NCBI GenBank assembly: GCA_016716335.1
Contig: JADJWN010000009.1
Location: forward strand, 138,501-202,500
Reading direction: 5' to 3'
Source of the DNA: Saprospiraceae bacterium
Lineage (GTDB): Bacteria; Bacteroidota; Bacteroidia; Chitinophagales; Saprospiraceae
Length of the DNA: 64,000 nucleotides
The translations under genes and the position numbers were made by a program. Shown in pieces: positions 1 to 8,915 of the stretch (position 1 is the first letter of the stretch; each line of letters begins with the position of its first letter). The notes under the pieces were generated by a model, which was not told where the DNA came from, searched no databases, and saw nothing but the letters and a program-made list of their open reading frames with translations.

Positions 1-241
1 CAGGTTCAGAAAGACTGTTATACTTATCATTTCATTAACTTTTAATGGCCGTATTCCACAGTGCAACGGACGGAATCATACCGGGATTGATTATTGATTC
101 CCAATTGTTTCCGGTAAGGTTTTCTTACTGAAGGAAAAATATATTTCATTAAATCGAAGTATAAAAAGCCCTGACCCCCGAATGTCAGTGGTTAGGATAA
201 TTTCAACCGGACGACCATTTTTAAAAAAGGTTGCAGCGTGG
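1..241. other. intergenic, no gene seen
   Basis: No reading frame with recognisable protein features, no tRNA-like fold and no convincing terminator was found. The rightmost part lies just downstream of the leftward cytochrome lipoprotein gene. Confidence 0.5.
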
Positions 242-571
242 CTATTGTTTCAAAGTCATGGTATATTCTGCCACTGCTCTGATTTCTGCCAGACTCAATA
301 TATTTTCGTAAGCAACCATGGCACCCTTACCTTTGGATATCTGAAGGATGCGCTCATTGAGATCCAGATCAGAGACCGTGAGGTCTTTTGACCCGTTGGC
401 TCCCAGCTTACCATCAGGTCCATGGCACAACTCACAGTTTTGCTTGTAGATTTTCGCTCCATCCACAGCCGGTTTTTCAGCAGATGCTGTTTCTTTACCT
501 GCCGGCTTTTCCTTTTGTCCACAGGCAAAAGTGAGCAACACCAGAACAGAGAGTATATACAGGGTTTTCAT
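242..571 (-). CDS. small c-type cytochrome lipoprotein
   Basis: A 109-residue secreted electron carrier. The start at 571 (MKTLYILSVLVLLTFACG) gives a clean lipoprotein signal peptide with a Cys in the lipobox. The frame extends further upstream, but that would put unrelated residues before the signal. After a Lys/Ala/Glu-rich linker comes the haem motif CELCH (about residue 45), followed by a GPDGK stretch as in cytochrome c class I/cbb3-type domains, and a Met (GAMVAYENILS region) that may be the distal ligand. Probably anchored to a membrane facing the periplasm. It is a single gene with no redox partner next to it, so the electron donor and acceptor cannot be told. Confidence 0.8.
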   Translation of the reverse strand: MKTLYILSVLVLLTFACGQKEKPAGKETASAEKPAVDGAKIYKQNCELCHGPDGKLGANGSKDLTVSDLDLNERILQISKGKGAMVAYENILSLAEIRAVAEYTMTLKQ

Positions 572-648
572 AAAAAGTGACTTTAAATTAGGGGTGTAAA
601 TATAAGTATGCAAGCCTTTTATTACCGGCCACGCAACAAAAAAAATTA

Positions 649-656
649 TACTTTTG
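649..656 (+). promoter_or_regulatory. -7 box TACTTTTG upstream of the S51 peptidase gene
   Basis: Exact match to the Bacteroidota -7 consensus TAnnTTTG, 56 bases before the start codon at 713. No clear -33 TTTG is seen at 19-21 bases upstream, so this is a moderate call. Confidence 0.4.
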
Positions 657-712
657 CGTATGGCAATTTATTAATATGCCTGATTTCATCACCGACCTGT
701 CATAAAACGCTC

Positions 713-2146
713 ATGAAAAAACTCAGGATTATTATTCTGTTTTGCTTTACCATCGCATACAGCATGTTTTTGTATAGTCAGAACTATACTTCCTACTTCA
801 CGGGCAATCCGGTCAACATAGTGACCTCTCCTGTCGGAGGTATATGTATGATGGGCGGTTCAGTAGAAGATGACAACGCCATGAGGTGGTTTTTGCAGAG
901 GGCCAATGGTGGAGATATTCTGGTTTTGAGAGCTTCGGGCAGTAACGGTTATAACAATTACATGTACAGTGAGCTTGGTGTCAATGTTAATTCAGTGGAG
1001 ACCATTGTGTGTCACAATGCCTTAGCCAGCTATGACCCTTATGTCCAGTCCAAGATACAGCAGGCGGAAGCCATATGGTTTGCCGGTGGAAATCAGTGGA
1101 ATTATGTTTCCTACTGGCGCAATACCCCGGTTGCTGCCCTGATCAATGAGGCTATGCAAAACAGAAATATTGTGATAGGGGGCACAAGTGCCGGCATGGC
1201 TATACTGGGAGGATATTACTACACCGCACAGAATGGCAGTGTCACATCCGCTCAGGCATTGAGCAATCCATACCATAGTCTTGTCACCGTGGATAATGCT
1301 GCTTTTCTGCAAATCCCGATCATATCCAATGTCATCACAGATACCCATTTTGACAATCCCAACCGTAAAGGCAGGACTGTCACCTTTCTGGCCCGAACAG
1401 TCAAGAATCAGTCTTTTCCGCTCAAAGCCATCGCATGCAACGAAAGAGCGGCTGTATGCATTGATACCAACGGGATAGCATCCGTATATGGCACCGCCGC
1501 CCAACACCAGGCATTCTTTATTCAGCCCAACTGCGGACTTGAAAATGTCATGCCGGAGACCTGTCTGCCATCCACTCCACTGAGCTGGAATCACAGCGGT
1601 CAATCTGTAAAGGTCTATAAAGTAACCGGCAATCTCACCGGCAGCAACACCTTCAATCTGAAAACATGGCTCAGTGGAAGCGGTGGCACCTGGGAAAACT
1701 GGTCTGCCCTCAACGGGGTGCTCAATGAATTTTCCGGCCTTCCGATACAATGCGCCTGTGGCAACTGTACCTGTCTCCAGACCAGATTTATTCACAATAC
1801 AGGTAATGACGGACCAGGCTCGCTGCGGGCTGCCCTGGAATGTGTACCGCAAAATGGGATAATCCAGTATTCTGCTCCTTTTCTATCCAGCCAGATCACC
1901 CAACCATTAGACCTGAGAAAGAATGTAGAAAAAAAAGGTGAAAACCTGCAAAATCCCGGATTAATTCAGATTCAGCTGAATAATACAAACAGCTCTCCGG
2001 CAGTCAATATTTCCGGCGAGAACCTTACCGTAACGCTTGAGAACATTCAGATTATCAATACCGGAAATCCACTGAATGTGCCGGTCACTGCCGTTCAGGA
2101 TGGCGTACAGCTCCAGATCAGACAAGGCGTCACCGTAAAGGATTAA
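713..2146 (+). CDS. secreted cyanophycinase-like S51 peptidase
   Basis: A 477-residue exported hydrolase. The start at 713 gives MKKLRIIILFCFTIAYSMFLYSQ, a signal peptide. The open frame reaches further upstream but without a signal. Peptidase S51 features: a GGNQ turn (about residue 125), nucleophile elbow GGTSAGMAI (Ser near 158), and DTHFDNPNRKGR (about 209), which matches the conserved D-x-H-F-x(n)-R-G-R block of cyanophycinases. S51 enzymes cleave cyanophycin or Asp-containing dipeptides; the substrate here is unknown. The last 130 residues form a separate module beginning with a NTGNDGPGSLRAAL block, a pattern typical of Bacteroidota beta-helix surface proteins. It is followed by a divided adhesion-like tail with no standard T9SS motif. 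Hence a secreted or surface S51 enzyme rather than the usual cytoplasmic cyanophycinase. Confidence 0.8.
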   Translation: MKKLRIIILFCFTIAYSMFLYSQNYTSYFTGNPVNIVTSPVGGICMMGGSVEDDNAMRWFLQRANGGDILVLRASGSNGYNNYMYSELGVNVNSVETIVCHNALASYDPYVQSKIQQAEAIWFAGGNQWNYVSYWRNTPVAALINEAMQNRNIVIGGTSAGMAILGGYYYTAQNGSVTSAQALSNPYHSLVTVDNAAFLQIPIISNVITDTHFDNPNRKGRTVTFLARTVKNQSFPLKAIACNERAAVCIDTNGIASVYGTAAQHQAFFIQPNCGLENVMPETCLPSTPLSWNHSGQSVKVYKVTGNLTGSNTFNLKTWLSGSGGTWENWSALNGVLNEFSGLPIQCACGNCTCLQTRFIHNTGNDGPGSLRAALECVPQNGIIQYSAPFLSSQITQPLDLRKNVEKKGENLQNPGLIQIQLNNTNSSPAVNISGENLTVTLENIQIINTGNPLNVPVTAVQDGVQLQIRQGVTVKD

Positions 2147-2164
2147 AAAAAATATGAGGTTATA

Positions 2165-3217
2165 TTATTCCTTATTGGCCAATTGACCACAGGCGGCGTC
2201 TATATCCTTGCCCCGGCTTCTTCTCACAGTCACCATGATGTCTTTGCTGCGCAGGTAACGGGCAAAAATATTGATCTTATCTTCGTCTGCTTTCAAAAAT
2301 TCTGCTCCGTCAATGGGGTTATACTCAATTATATTAACCTTGACCGGAAAATTGCTGCACAATCGGGCTAAATTTCTGGCATCTTCGAGGCTGTCATTAA
2401 AATCCCTGAATGCGATGTATTCGTAGCTGATCCTGTTGCCGGTAGTTCTGTAAAAATAATCCAGAGCATCCATAAGCACTTCGAGATTATTCTGCTCATT
2501 GATGGGCATGATCTCATCTCTCTTGACATCATCGGCAGCATGCAGGGACAAGGCCAGATTGACCTTTGTACCGTCATCCGCCATTTTCCGGATCATTTTA
2601 GCTATGCCTGCCGTACTTACTGTGATACGTCGTGGCGACATATTCAATCCCTGAGGAGAGGTGATGTACTCAATGCTTTTCATCGTACTGCTGTAAGCAA
2701 GAAGCGGCTCTCCCATACCCATATAAACGATATTGGTGAGCGGTTTACCGTAGGTTTCGAGACATTGTTTATTGACCAGTACGACCTGATCAAAAATCTC
2801 CCCTGGATCGAGATTTCTCACTCTGCGCATCTGTCCGGTGGCACAAAACTTACAGGTGAGGCTGCATCCCACCTGCGTAGATACACATACGGTAAATCTG
2901 TCTTCTTCGGGTACAGGTATCAGTACGCTCTCAATTTTATAACCATCATGCAATACAAATCTGGTCTTGATGGTACCATCCAGGCTGTTCTGCACTTTGT
3001 CAGTAAGCAGACTGTTCAGGGTATATTTTTCAGACAACACTGTCCTGAGATCCTTGGGCAGATTGCTCATGGCATCGAATGAAGAAACACCCTTCTGCCA
3101 GAGCCATTCATAGATTTGTTTGGCCCTGAATGCGGGCTGCCCCAATTCTGTCAGGGCAGATCTGATCTCATCCGGCGACAACCTGCGAATGTCAGGCGAT
3201 GAAGTTTGTGTGCTCAT
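2165..3217 (-). CDS. rlmN: 23S rRNA (adenine-C2)-methyltransferase RlmN
   Basis: Radical-SAM enzyme that methylates C2 of A2503 in 23S rRNA and, in many bacteria, A37 of some tRNAs. At 350 residues it has the normal family length. The cluster motif C-x3-C-x2-C is visible as CSLTCKFCATGQ around residue 118. The GMGEPL motif that helps bind SAM follows near 170, and the C-terminal cysteine that carries the mechanistic methyl group is in AACGQL near 343. The N-terminal LGQPAFRAKQIYEWLW block is the RNA-recognition segment of the family. Monocistronic and leftward, with a promoter directly against its start codon. Confidence 0.96.
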   Translation of the reverse strand: MSTQTSSPDIRRLSPDEIRSALTELGQPAFRAKQIYEWLWQKGVSSFDAMSNLPKDLRTVLSEKYTLNSLLTDKVQNSLDGTIKTRFVLHDGYKIESVLIPVPEEDRFTVCVSTQVGCSLTCKFCATGQMRRVRNLDPGEIFDQVVLVNKQCLETYGKPLTNIVYMGMGEPLLAYSSTMKSIEYITSPQGLNMSPRRITVSTAGIAKMIRKMADDGTKVNLALSLHAADDVKRDEIMPINEQNNLEVLMDALDYFYRTTGNRISYEYIAFRDFNDSLEDARNLARLCSNFPVKVNIIEYNPIDGAEFLKADEDKINIFARYLRSKDIMVTVRRSRGKDIDAACGQLANKE

Positions 3218-3221
3218 GATG

Positions 3222-3250
3222 CAAAACTATGCTTTTATGCAGACAATCAA
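3222..3250 (-). promoter_or_regulatory. rlmN promoter abutting the start codon
   Basis: On the minus strand TAGTTTTG (3222-3229) matches the Bacteroidota -7 consensus TAnnTTTG. A TTG at 3248-3250 lies 18 bases upstream as a possible -33 box. Only four bases separate the -7 box from the ATG at 3217, so the transcript should be leaderless or nearly so. Confidence 0.5.
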
Positions 3251-3332
3251 CATTATCCGGCTTCCGGAAGTTTCATGAACAGCCTCTCTGTTGCAGAAAA
3301 TTCACTTTTCATAGCCTTGAATTAAGATTCAA

Positions 3333-4391
3333 TCACGATTCAGGCACAGTTAATATTTTGTTGATCATTCCTCCGATTCCGGACATTTCCTTTTGTTTTA
3401 AAGTATGAAACCGTGACCCTGAAGCCAGCTTTTCAGCCAGATACTCCTGCTCCGGCTGACCGGGTGTGGGGACAAATATTGCCGGGATGTCCAGATGCAT
3501 GATATCCATAATAGTAGAGTATCCGGACCTTGAAATAAGCAAACGGGAAGCATTCAGAGCCTTTTCCACCAGTTTTGAATCGGCGAGGGTGTGTACTTCG
3601 AAATGCTCCGGTACCCCTTTCTCAAACACCTTATCAGGAGTGCTGTTGATCCAGATAATTTTGTAATTCGTCAAATCCTTTAAAACGGAAGCCAGCATGC
3701 TTGCCCAGACTGATTTCTGCGGCTCAGGACCTGACAACAATACACATATGTCCCATTGCTTCTCCAAATCAAGCCTTCTGATTCTGCTGAGATGACCGAT
3801 ATAGTGCAGGTCTTTTATACCACGACTGTAGGACATGGGACCGGTGATATTATTTCTGCCCCGTTCATCCGGTACCCAGCAGGTATCAAAAGCATCTATA
3901 AAATATCGGTGTATCTCCCCGGCCAGTCTTCGCATCCATGTCTGCCTGAATACAATATTGACCTGATGAGTGATGTAAATATTCATAGTATCCTTACCCC
4001 GGGCTGCAAAACGGTTGTCGGAGATTACCACTTTGGCATTGTACTTTTGGACTAAGGCCGAAATTTCCTTACCTTCCTTCAATACGCCTTTGATAAATGC
4101 AGGAAGTGACATAAGCATATTCCACACGGCGGAGGAAGATCTGTACTTAATACCATATCCTGTGAGCGGATATGCATCCAGATGCGGAAACTCCTTCTTC
4201 AACAAGGACAGTGCCTCGCCATCCGAGGCAAGTATTACTTTGATACCCCGGCTCACTAAGTACTCAATCACAGGAATACATCTTGCAGCATGACCCAGAC
4301 CCCAGTTGAGCGGGGCCACGATCACTACATCATCCCTCCTCACATAGTTGCGGATGGTGCGATGCGCAAGTTTTGACAACTCGTATTTCAT
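3333..4391 (-). CDS. MurG-like glycosyltransferase
   Basis: A 352-residue GT-B type glycosyltransferase-like protein. The N-terminal motif WGLGHAARCIPVIEYL (about residues 30-45) is the glycine-rich acceptor loop of the MurG/MGDG-synthase superfamily, and the C-terminal half has LLISRSGYSTIMDIMHLDIPAI, the nucleotide-sugar binding loop with the conserved small-residue-rich turn. No signal peptide or membrane helix is obvious, so it probably works on the cytoplasmic face. It is too divergent to be MurG itself and sits outside any cell-wall cluster. The sugar donor and acceptor are unknown. Monocistronic. Confidence 0.75.
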   Translation of the reverse strand: MKYELSKLAHRTIRNYVRRDDVVIVAPLNWGLGHAARCIPVIEYLVSRGIKVILASDGEALSLLKKEFPHLDAYPLTGYGIKYRSSSAVWNMLMSLPAFIKGVLKEGKEISALVQKYNAKVVISDNRFAARGKDTMNIYITHQVNIVFRQTWMRRLAGEIHRYFIDAFDTCWVPDERGRNNITGPMSYSRGIKDLHYIGHLSRIRRLDLEKQWDICVLLSGPEPQKSVWASMLASVLKDLTNYKIIWINSTPDKVFEKGVPEHFEVHTLADSKLVEKALNASRLLISRSGYSTIMDIMHLDIPAIFVPTPGQPEQEYLAEKLASGSRFHTLKQKEMSGIGGMINKILTVPES

Positions 4392-4616
4392 GCAAGTTTC
4401 CTGCTTAAGAGGTTTTTTGAATCAATGCATATTCTGTTTGCACATAAATGTCTTTATGCTGTACACATTTACATACGGAATAAAAGTATGAAAAATTCTG
4501 AAATAGTGCATTTGATAATCTCAATTTAAAAAAACATCATACAATATCGCGGAGTATTCAATGCTTACTTTAAACAAAATTTTGGTGAGAATATTCAAGA
4601 ATAATAAGATTCACAT

Positions 4617-5180
4617 ATGCCGCAAAATCTGACCGTAACGCTTGTATCCTCTCCGCAGGAACTTCAACAAATCCTGGATATGCAGGCTCAAAACCTGCGT
4701 CATCTCCGCAGTGCAGAAGAAGAAGCCAGAGAAGGATTTGTGACCGTGTGCCATACTCCGGAGCTGTTGGCAGCTATGAATGAAGCAGAGCCACATGTCA
4801 TCATCAAAGACGGTGATCGTGTAGTCGCTTATGCATTGTGTATGTCCACTGTATTCAGACACTCTGTACCCGAACTGAAATCCATGTTTGAACTTCTGGA
4901 CAATCTTCAGGTAATGACCGGGAAAAAAATCCCTGAAAATTATCTGGTGATGGGACAAATCTGTGTGGACAAAAATTACAGAGGTAAGGGTTTATTCAGA
5001 CAATTGTACACCTATTATTTTGAGACCTATCTGCCGAAATATCAATGTATCCTCACAGAGGTAGCAGTAAGGAATACAAGATCTATGCAAGCACACTTTT
5101 CTGTCGGCTTCAAAGAAATATGGCGCTACACAGAGCCCGGTGTGGAAGATTGGGTCGTCCTGGTCAAATATGCACCATAA
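4617..5180 (+). CDS. GNAT family N-acetyltransferase
   Basis: A 187-residue acetyltransferase. The acetyl-CoA binding motif is clear as QICVDKNYRGKGLFRQLY (about residues 119-136), with the R-x-G-x-G core. It is followed by the typical late beta-alpha segment VAVRNTRSMQAHFSVGFKEI and a terminal strand. Substrate unknown. The gene converges tail to tail with the AraC regulator gene, three bases apart, so they are not co-transcribed. The start at 4617 is the first ATG and has no competing upstream start. Confidence 0.85.
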   Translation: MPQNLTVTLVSSPQELQQILDMQAQNLRHLRSAEEEAREGFVTVCHTPELLAAMNEAEPHVIIKDGDRVVAYALCMSTVFRHSVPELKSMFELLDNLQVMTGKKIPENYLVMGQICVDKNYRGKGLFRQLYTYYFETYLPKYQCILTEVAVRNTRSMQAHFSVGFKEIWRYTEPGVEDWVVLVKYAP

Positions 5181-5183
5181 GTT

Positions 5184-6083
5184 TTATCCCAGATAAAAGT
5201 CCTCATACACCACCTTCTCTACGCTCTTGCGATAGTTGTTGGGGCTTTTGCCGGTTTTCTGCTTGAATAGTTTGTTGAAATGGGAAAAATTGTTGAAACC
5301 GCTTTCAAAACATACCTCAGATATCGTATGCCGCTCTTCCGCCAGCAACTTACATGCATGCACGATTCTGAATTCATTCACAAACTCGGTAAAGGTCTTG
5401 TTGGTCACTTTTTTGAAATACCGGCAGAAGGAAGGCACCGTCATATTGGCCTCTCTGGCAATGTCTTCCAGATGAATATGCTCAGTAAAATGAGCTCTGA
5501 CATATTTATAAATCATATCAATCCGGTCATTGTCCTGATTCTGGACTACTAAGGATATCCCGCCGGCGTTGAGTATGTTGTATTCTTTGGATTCGGCAAG
5601 GATTTGCAGTATTTTCAGAAATTCTATCAGTTTTTCGAAATGGTTCATGTAAAAAAGACTATGGAGTCTGTCACCCACCTCATCTTTGGTGTTACCATAA
5701 AAACTCATCCCAGCTCTGGATTTTTCAAAGAGCTGATCTATCAGCGTCATCTCCGGAAGCTTGAAGAAATTTTCACCCAGAAAATCTTCCCGCATTTGTA
5801 CTACGATCTCTGATTTATTGCCCGAAAGCCGGTCCGTAAATCCATAGTGGGGCAGATTGGGACCCAGTAATATCAGGTCTCCGCCACTGTAGTAGGATAT
5901 ATGATTTCCGATGTGTCTTTTGCCGCTTCCTTCTTTGATATACACAATCTCAAGTTCGGGATGAAAGTGCCAGAAGGGTGTCTGATTGGGATTGGTCTCC
6001 TCAAATTTGCGCAGTGAAAAAGAGTTTCCGAAACTGGGTTCAATTTTTTCAAGCGCCGGCATCCCGTTAATACTCCTTATCAT
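5184..6083 (-). CDS. AraC family transcriptional regulator
   Basis: A 299-residue one-component regulator. The N-terminal half is a cupin sensor with the metal/ligand-site pattern HFHPELEIVYI near residue 39. The C-terminal 100 residues contain the double helix-turn-helix of AraC/XylS proteins (IHLEDIAREANMTVPSFCRYFKK, then ISEVCFESGFNNFSHFNKLFKQ and the KSPNNYRK signature). It probably senses a sugar or related small molecule and activates a target elsewhere. The divergent gene at 6293 is a possible but unproven target. Confidence 0.92.
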   Translation of the reverse strand: MIRSINGMPALEKIEPSFGNSFSLRKFEETNPNQTPFWHFHPELEIVYIKEGSGKRHIGNHISYYSGGDLILLGPNLPHYGFTDRLSGNKSEIVVQMREDFLGENFFKLPEMTLIDQLFEKSRAGMSFYGNTKDEVGDRLHSLFYMNHFEKLIEFLKILQILAESKEYNILNAGGISLVVQNQDNDRIDMIYKYVRAHFTEHIHLEDIAREANMTVPSFCRYFKKVTNKTFTEFVNEFRIVHACKLLAEERHTISEVCFESGFNNFSHFNKLFKQKTGKSPNNYRKSVEKVVYEDFYLG

Positions 6084-6248
6084 TTTGTCTGTTTTGTAAT
6101 CAAACTTATATTGTTTTCAGAATATACAACGCTTAATATGCCTACAAGTATGTTTAATTAACACTAAATTAATGCTTTTTAACACAGGATGTTAAAATAG
6201 CACATATTATTGAAAAAATAGTAGTAGAATCCGCTCTAAATACACCTG

Positions 6249-6256
6249 TACCTTTG
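6249..6256 (+). promoter_or_regulatory. -7 box TACCTTTG for the small secreted protein gene
   Basis: Exact TAnnTTTG match 36 bases before the ATG at 6293. No convincing -33 partner. Confidence 0.45.
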
Positions 6257-6292
6257 TGCCATATTTTAATCACAATTAAAAATTGAACAATC

Positions 6293-6856
6293 ATGAACTA
6301 TCGTATTGCTTTCATATTTGCTGTATTCTTTTCGATTTCAAGCCTGCTTACAGCCGGTGGATTGACTACTCAGGGTACAAAACTTGTACTGGATGGCAGT
6401 ATTTTCAAGTCCGGTGCGCTTACAGTACATGTGTATGACCGGAATGAAGTCAATGTATTTACTAAAACCATTGTAAACACTCCGAAAGGACAGAAAATCA
6501 ATCTTGAAAAACTTCCGGCTGGTACTTACACTGTGAAGCTCTCTGATGAATACAAATCACTGATTCAGAAAGTTGAAGTAAAAAAGGGTCAGATACAGCT
6601 GGAAGGTGACGAGCAGATTACTTTCAAGCCTGTCATCAAAGCTTACCATTCCAAAGTGTATGTCAATTATCTCAATCAGGGCAAACCGGTAATCATCAGA
6701 ATCACCGATATCAACAACAACGTACTCTTTATTGAGAAAGCTGAAAACACTCAGAAGGTAGAAAAAAGCTTCAACCTGTCCAATCTGCCAACCGGCAATT
6801 ACTTCATATCTGTATCTACAGATGAAGAATTGTTCGAAAGAAAAATTACGATCTGA
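6293..6856 (+). CDS. small secreted protein with two T9SS-CTD-like beta domains
   Basis: A 187-residue exported protein. Residues 1-21 are a signal peptide (MNYRIAFIFAVFFSISSLLTAGG). The rest is two similar beta-sandwich segments. The first ends in LEKLPAGTYTVKLSDEYKSL and the second in LSNLPTGNYFISVSTDEELF, both resembling the L-P-x-G-x-Y-x(2)-x core of type-A T9SS sorting domains. Either the second segment is a true sorting domain attached to a minimal cargo, or the protein is a free-standing pair of such folds. Function unknown. Monocistronic, with its own -7 box and a terminator behind it. Confidence 0.65.
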   Translation: MNYRIAFIFAVFFSISSLLTAGGLTTQGTKLVLDGSIFKSGALTVHVYDRNEVNVFTKTIVNTPKGQKINLEKLPAGTYTVKLSDEYKSLIQKVEVKKGQIQLEGDEQITFKPVIKAYHSKVYVNYLNQGKPVIIRITDINNNVLFIEKAENTQKVEKSFNLSNLPTGNYFISVSTDEELFERKITI

Positions 6857-6905
6857 TTCTGCTGATATCCGGCAGTAAAAATAAATGTGGCTTTAATGAT
6901 TTGAT

Positions 6906-6940
6906 AAAGGCCTGTGGTGAAAAGTCACTTCAGGCTTTTA
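6906..6940 (+). terminator. intrinsic terminator
   Basis: AAAG-CCTG and GTGA on the left pair with TCAC, CAGG and CTTT on the right around an AAAG loop, followed by a T-rich tract. It lies between the end of the secreted protein gene and the end of the leftward aromatic operon and may also stop the latter. Confidence 0.6.
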
Positions 6941-6995
6941 TTATTTTACAAAACATGTAGCTGTGTATCCATGAGCTTACATCTGTAAGGGCTTT

Positions 6996-8060
6996 TCAGA
7001 GACCGATTTCACCATTCATTACTTTCTCCTGCTGCTCAATACTCTCATCATGGATAGATTTGATGATGCGGGTGATAAACTCCGGGCTGAGACCGTTCTG
7101 TTCGCCACGCTGAAGGTATTTTTGGAGTACCTCAATCCATCTCTCGCTTTGGAGGATTGTCATGTTATGCTCTTTTTTGTACTGCCCGATCTCCCGGGCT
7201 ATTTTCATTCTGGATGCGAGGATATTCATGATTTCATCATCAATCATGTCTATCTGTTTCCTGAGCCGGTCCAAAGTGGACTTTTCACGGATATTATGCG
7301 GGTCAATATCCCTCAGCACCAACTGATCTATCAATTGACCATACACTTCCGGGGTGATCTGCTGGGCTGCATCACTCCAGGCTTCATCAGGGGTGATGTG
7401 TGACTCTATCATCAGTCCGTCAAAATTCAGATCCATTGCTTTTTGTGCTACTTTGTGCAGTATATCCCTTCTGCCGCAGATATGGCTCGGATCATTGATC
7501 ATAGGGATACCGGGCATAGCTGTTTTAAAGTCTATGGCAATCTGCCATTGCGGTCTGTTGCGGTATATCTTCTCTCCGGCAAATGAAAATCCTCTGTGGA
7601 TAGCTCCAAGTCTTCTCAGCCCGGCATGCTGCAATCTTTCCATACCCCCCAGCCATAATGAAAGGTCCGGATTAATGGGATTTTTGAGCAATACCGGTAT
7701 GTCCACACCTCTGAGCGCATCCGCAATCTCCTGTACGGCAAATGGATTGACGGTAGTGCGGGCACCTATCCACAGCACATCTATTCCAAACTCCAGGCAT
7801 AGCTCCACATGCGAGGCTTTGGCTACTTCCACCGCTACGGGAAGTCCTGTCATTTGCTGCACTTTCTGCAGCCAGGGCAATCCCTTGGTGCCAATGCCTT
7901 CGAACGCTCCGGGACGGGTCCGGGGTTTCCAGATACCTGCCCGGAATATATCCACTTTGCCGGTGGCAGCCAGTCTTTGTGCCGTTTCTATGACCTGATT
8001 CTCTGTCTCCGCACTGCATGGTCCGGCTATCCGGATAGGTCTTGAGAGATTATTGAACAT
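6996..8060 (-). CDS. bifunctional DAHP synthase / chorismate mutase (type II)
   Basis: A 354-residue fusion catalysing the first committed step of the shikimate pathway (PEP + erythrose 4-phosphate to DAHP) and the chorismate-to-prephenate step. Residues about 1-255 are the KDO8P-synthase-like DAHP synthase barrel, with IAGPCSAETENQV at the start, the RAGIWKPRTRPGAFEG block and NDPSHICGRRD. Residues about 260-350 are an AroQ-type chorismate mutase (LDRLRKQIDMIDDEIMNILA, then MKIAREIGQYKKEHN). This fusion order is typical of Bacteroidota. Last gene of the leftward aromatic operon, 15 bases after tyrA, and so under the leader-peptide attenuator at 11 kb. Confidence 0.95.
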   Translation of the reverse strand: MFNNLSRPIRIAGPCSAETENQVIETAQRLAATGKVDIFRAGIWKPRTRPGAFEGIGTKGLPWLQKVQQMTGLPVAVEVAKASHVELCLEFGIDVLWIGARTTVNPFAVQEIADALRGVDIPVLLKNPINPDLSLWLGGMERLQHAGLRRLGAIHRGFSFAGEKIYRNRPQWQIAIDFKTAMPGIPMINDPSHICGRRDILHKVAQKAMDLNFDGLMIESHITPDEAWSDAAQQITPEVYGQLIDQLVLRDIDPHNIREKSTLDRLRKQIDMIDDEIMNILASRMKIAREIGQYKKEHNMTILQSERWIEVLQKYLQRGEQNGLSPEFITRIIKSIHDESIEQQEKVMNGEIGL

Positions 8061-8075
8061 GGTTTCTAAATTTAA

Positions 8076-8915
8076 TCATTTTAAAATATGCTTGATTCTG
8101 TTTGCCGATGTGAGCAATCTCTCCATCTCTATGGGATCGTTCTTCAGTAAACATTCCTTAAAGTTGATCAGATGTCCGATGTATTCGTCGAGTGCTGTAA
8201 CAAGATTTGACCGGTTTTTGATAAATATGGAAGTCCAGGTGACCGGATGACTCTTGACCAATCTCACGGTACTGTCAAATCCTGTACCTGCCAGCTCAAA
8301 AATCGTACTTTCGTCCTTCTCTATATCCATTACGGTAAGTCCCAGCATAAAAGAGCTCACATGCGAAAGATGTGACACGTACGCTGCATGTCTGTCGTGC
8401 TCATCAGGTGACATATATACTGTATGCATACCCATATCCTCAAACATCCGTACCGCTCTGTCCAGATAAAAGCCCGAGGTTTTTTCGCTTTCGCAAATGA
8501 TATTTTTCTTGCCGGCAAACAATCCCCGCATTGCCGCCAGAGGCCCTGAATGTTCTGTTCCCGCCAGCGGATGTGCCGCCACAAAACGGTACCTCTCCGG
8601 ATGTCGGGATACTGCCTGACAGATAGCTGCCTTGGTAGATCCGGTATCCACTACCAAAGTGTCCTCGCCCGTTGCATCCAGTATGCCGCATATCTCCTGC
8701 TCAATCTGATCCACCGGCGTAGCCAGTATCACACAATCTGCGCCGGAAAATGAATCTTCGCCATGCACTATGTCATGGACCAGCCCCGACCTCAGTGCAA
8801 GATGGCAATGCTCTGCAGAAATATCCATACCCGATATATAAACATCCGTATGCCCCTTCAGTGCCAGTGCCATTGAGCCGCCTATGAGTCCCAATCCTTT
8901 GATGACAATCTTCAT
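8076..8915 (-). CDS. tyrA: prephenate dehydrogenase
   Basis: A 279-residue NAD(P)-dependent oxidative decarboxylase turning prephenate into 4-hydroxyphenylpyruvate, the tyrosine branch. The Rossmann glycine motif GLGLIGGSMALAL starts at residue 7. ILATPVDQI follows, then the substrate-binding HPLAGTEHSG block near 120 with the catalytic-region histidines. It overlaps the upstream aminotransferase gene by four bases (ATGA), so translation is probably coupled. Confidence 0.95.
   Translation of the reverse strand: MKIVIKGLGLIGGSMALALKGHTDVYISGMDISAEHCHLALRSGLVHDIVHGEDSFSGADCVILATPVDQIEQEICGILDATGEDTLVVDTGSTKAAICQAVSRHPERYRFVAAHPLAGTEHSGPLAAMRGLFAGKKNIICESEKTSGFYLDRAVRMFEDMGMHTVYMSPDEHDRHAAYVSHLSHVSSFMLGLTVMDIEKDESTIFELAGTGFDSTVRLVKSHPVTWTSIFIKNRSNLVTALDEYIGHLINFKECLLKNDPIEMERLLTSANRIKHILK

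Noticed and set aside
1022..1852. Long reading frame on the minus strand inside the S51 peptidase gene
   Set aside because: It is antisense to a gene with clear conserved motifs and has no recognisable protein features of its own.
7354..7998. 214-codon plus-strand frame opposite the DAHP synthase gene
   Set aside because: Antisense to strongly conserved catalytic motifs; composition is what a reverse frame gives.
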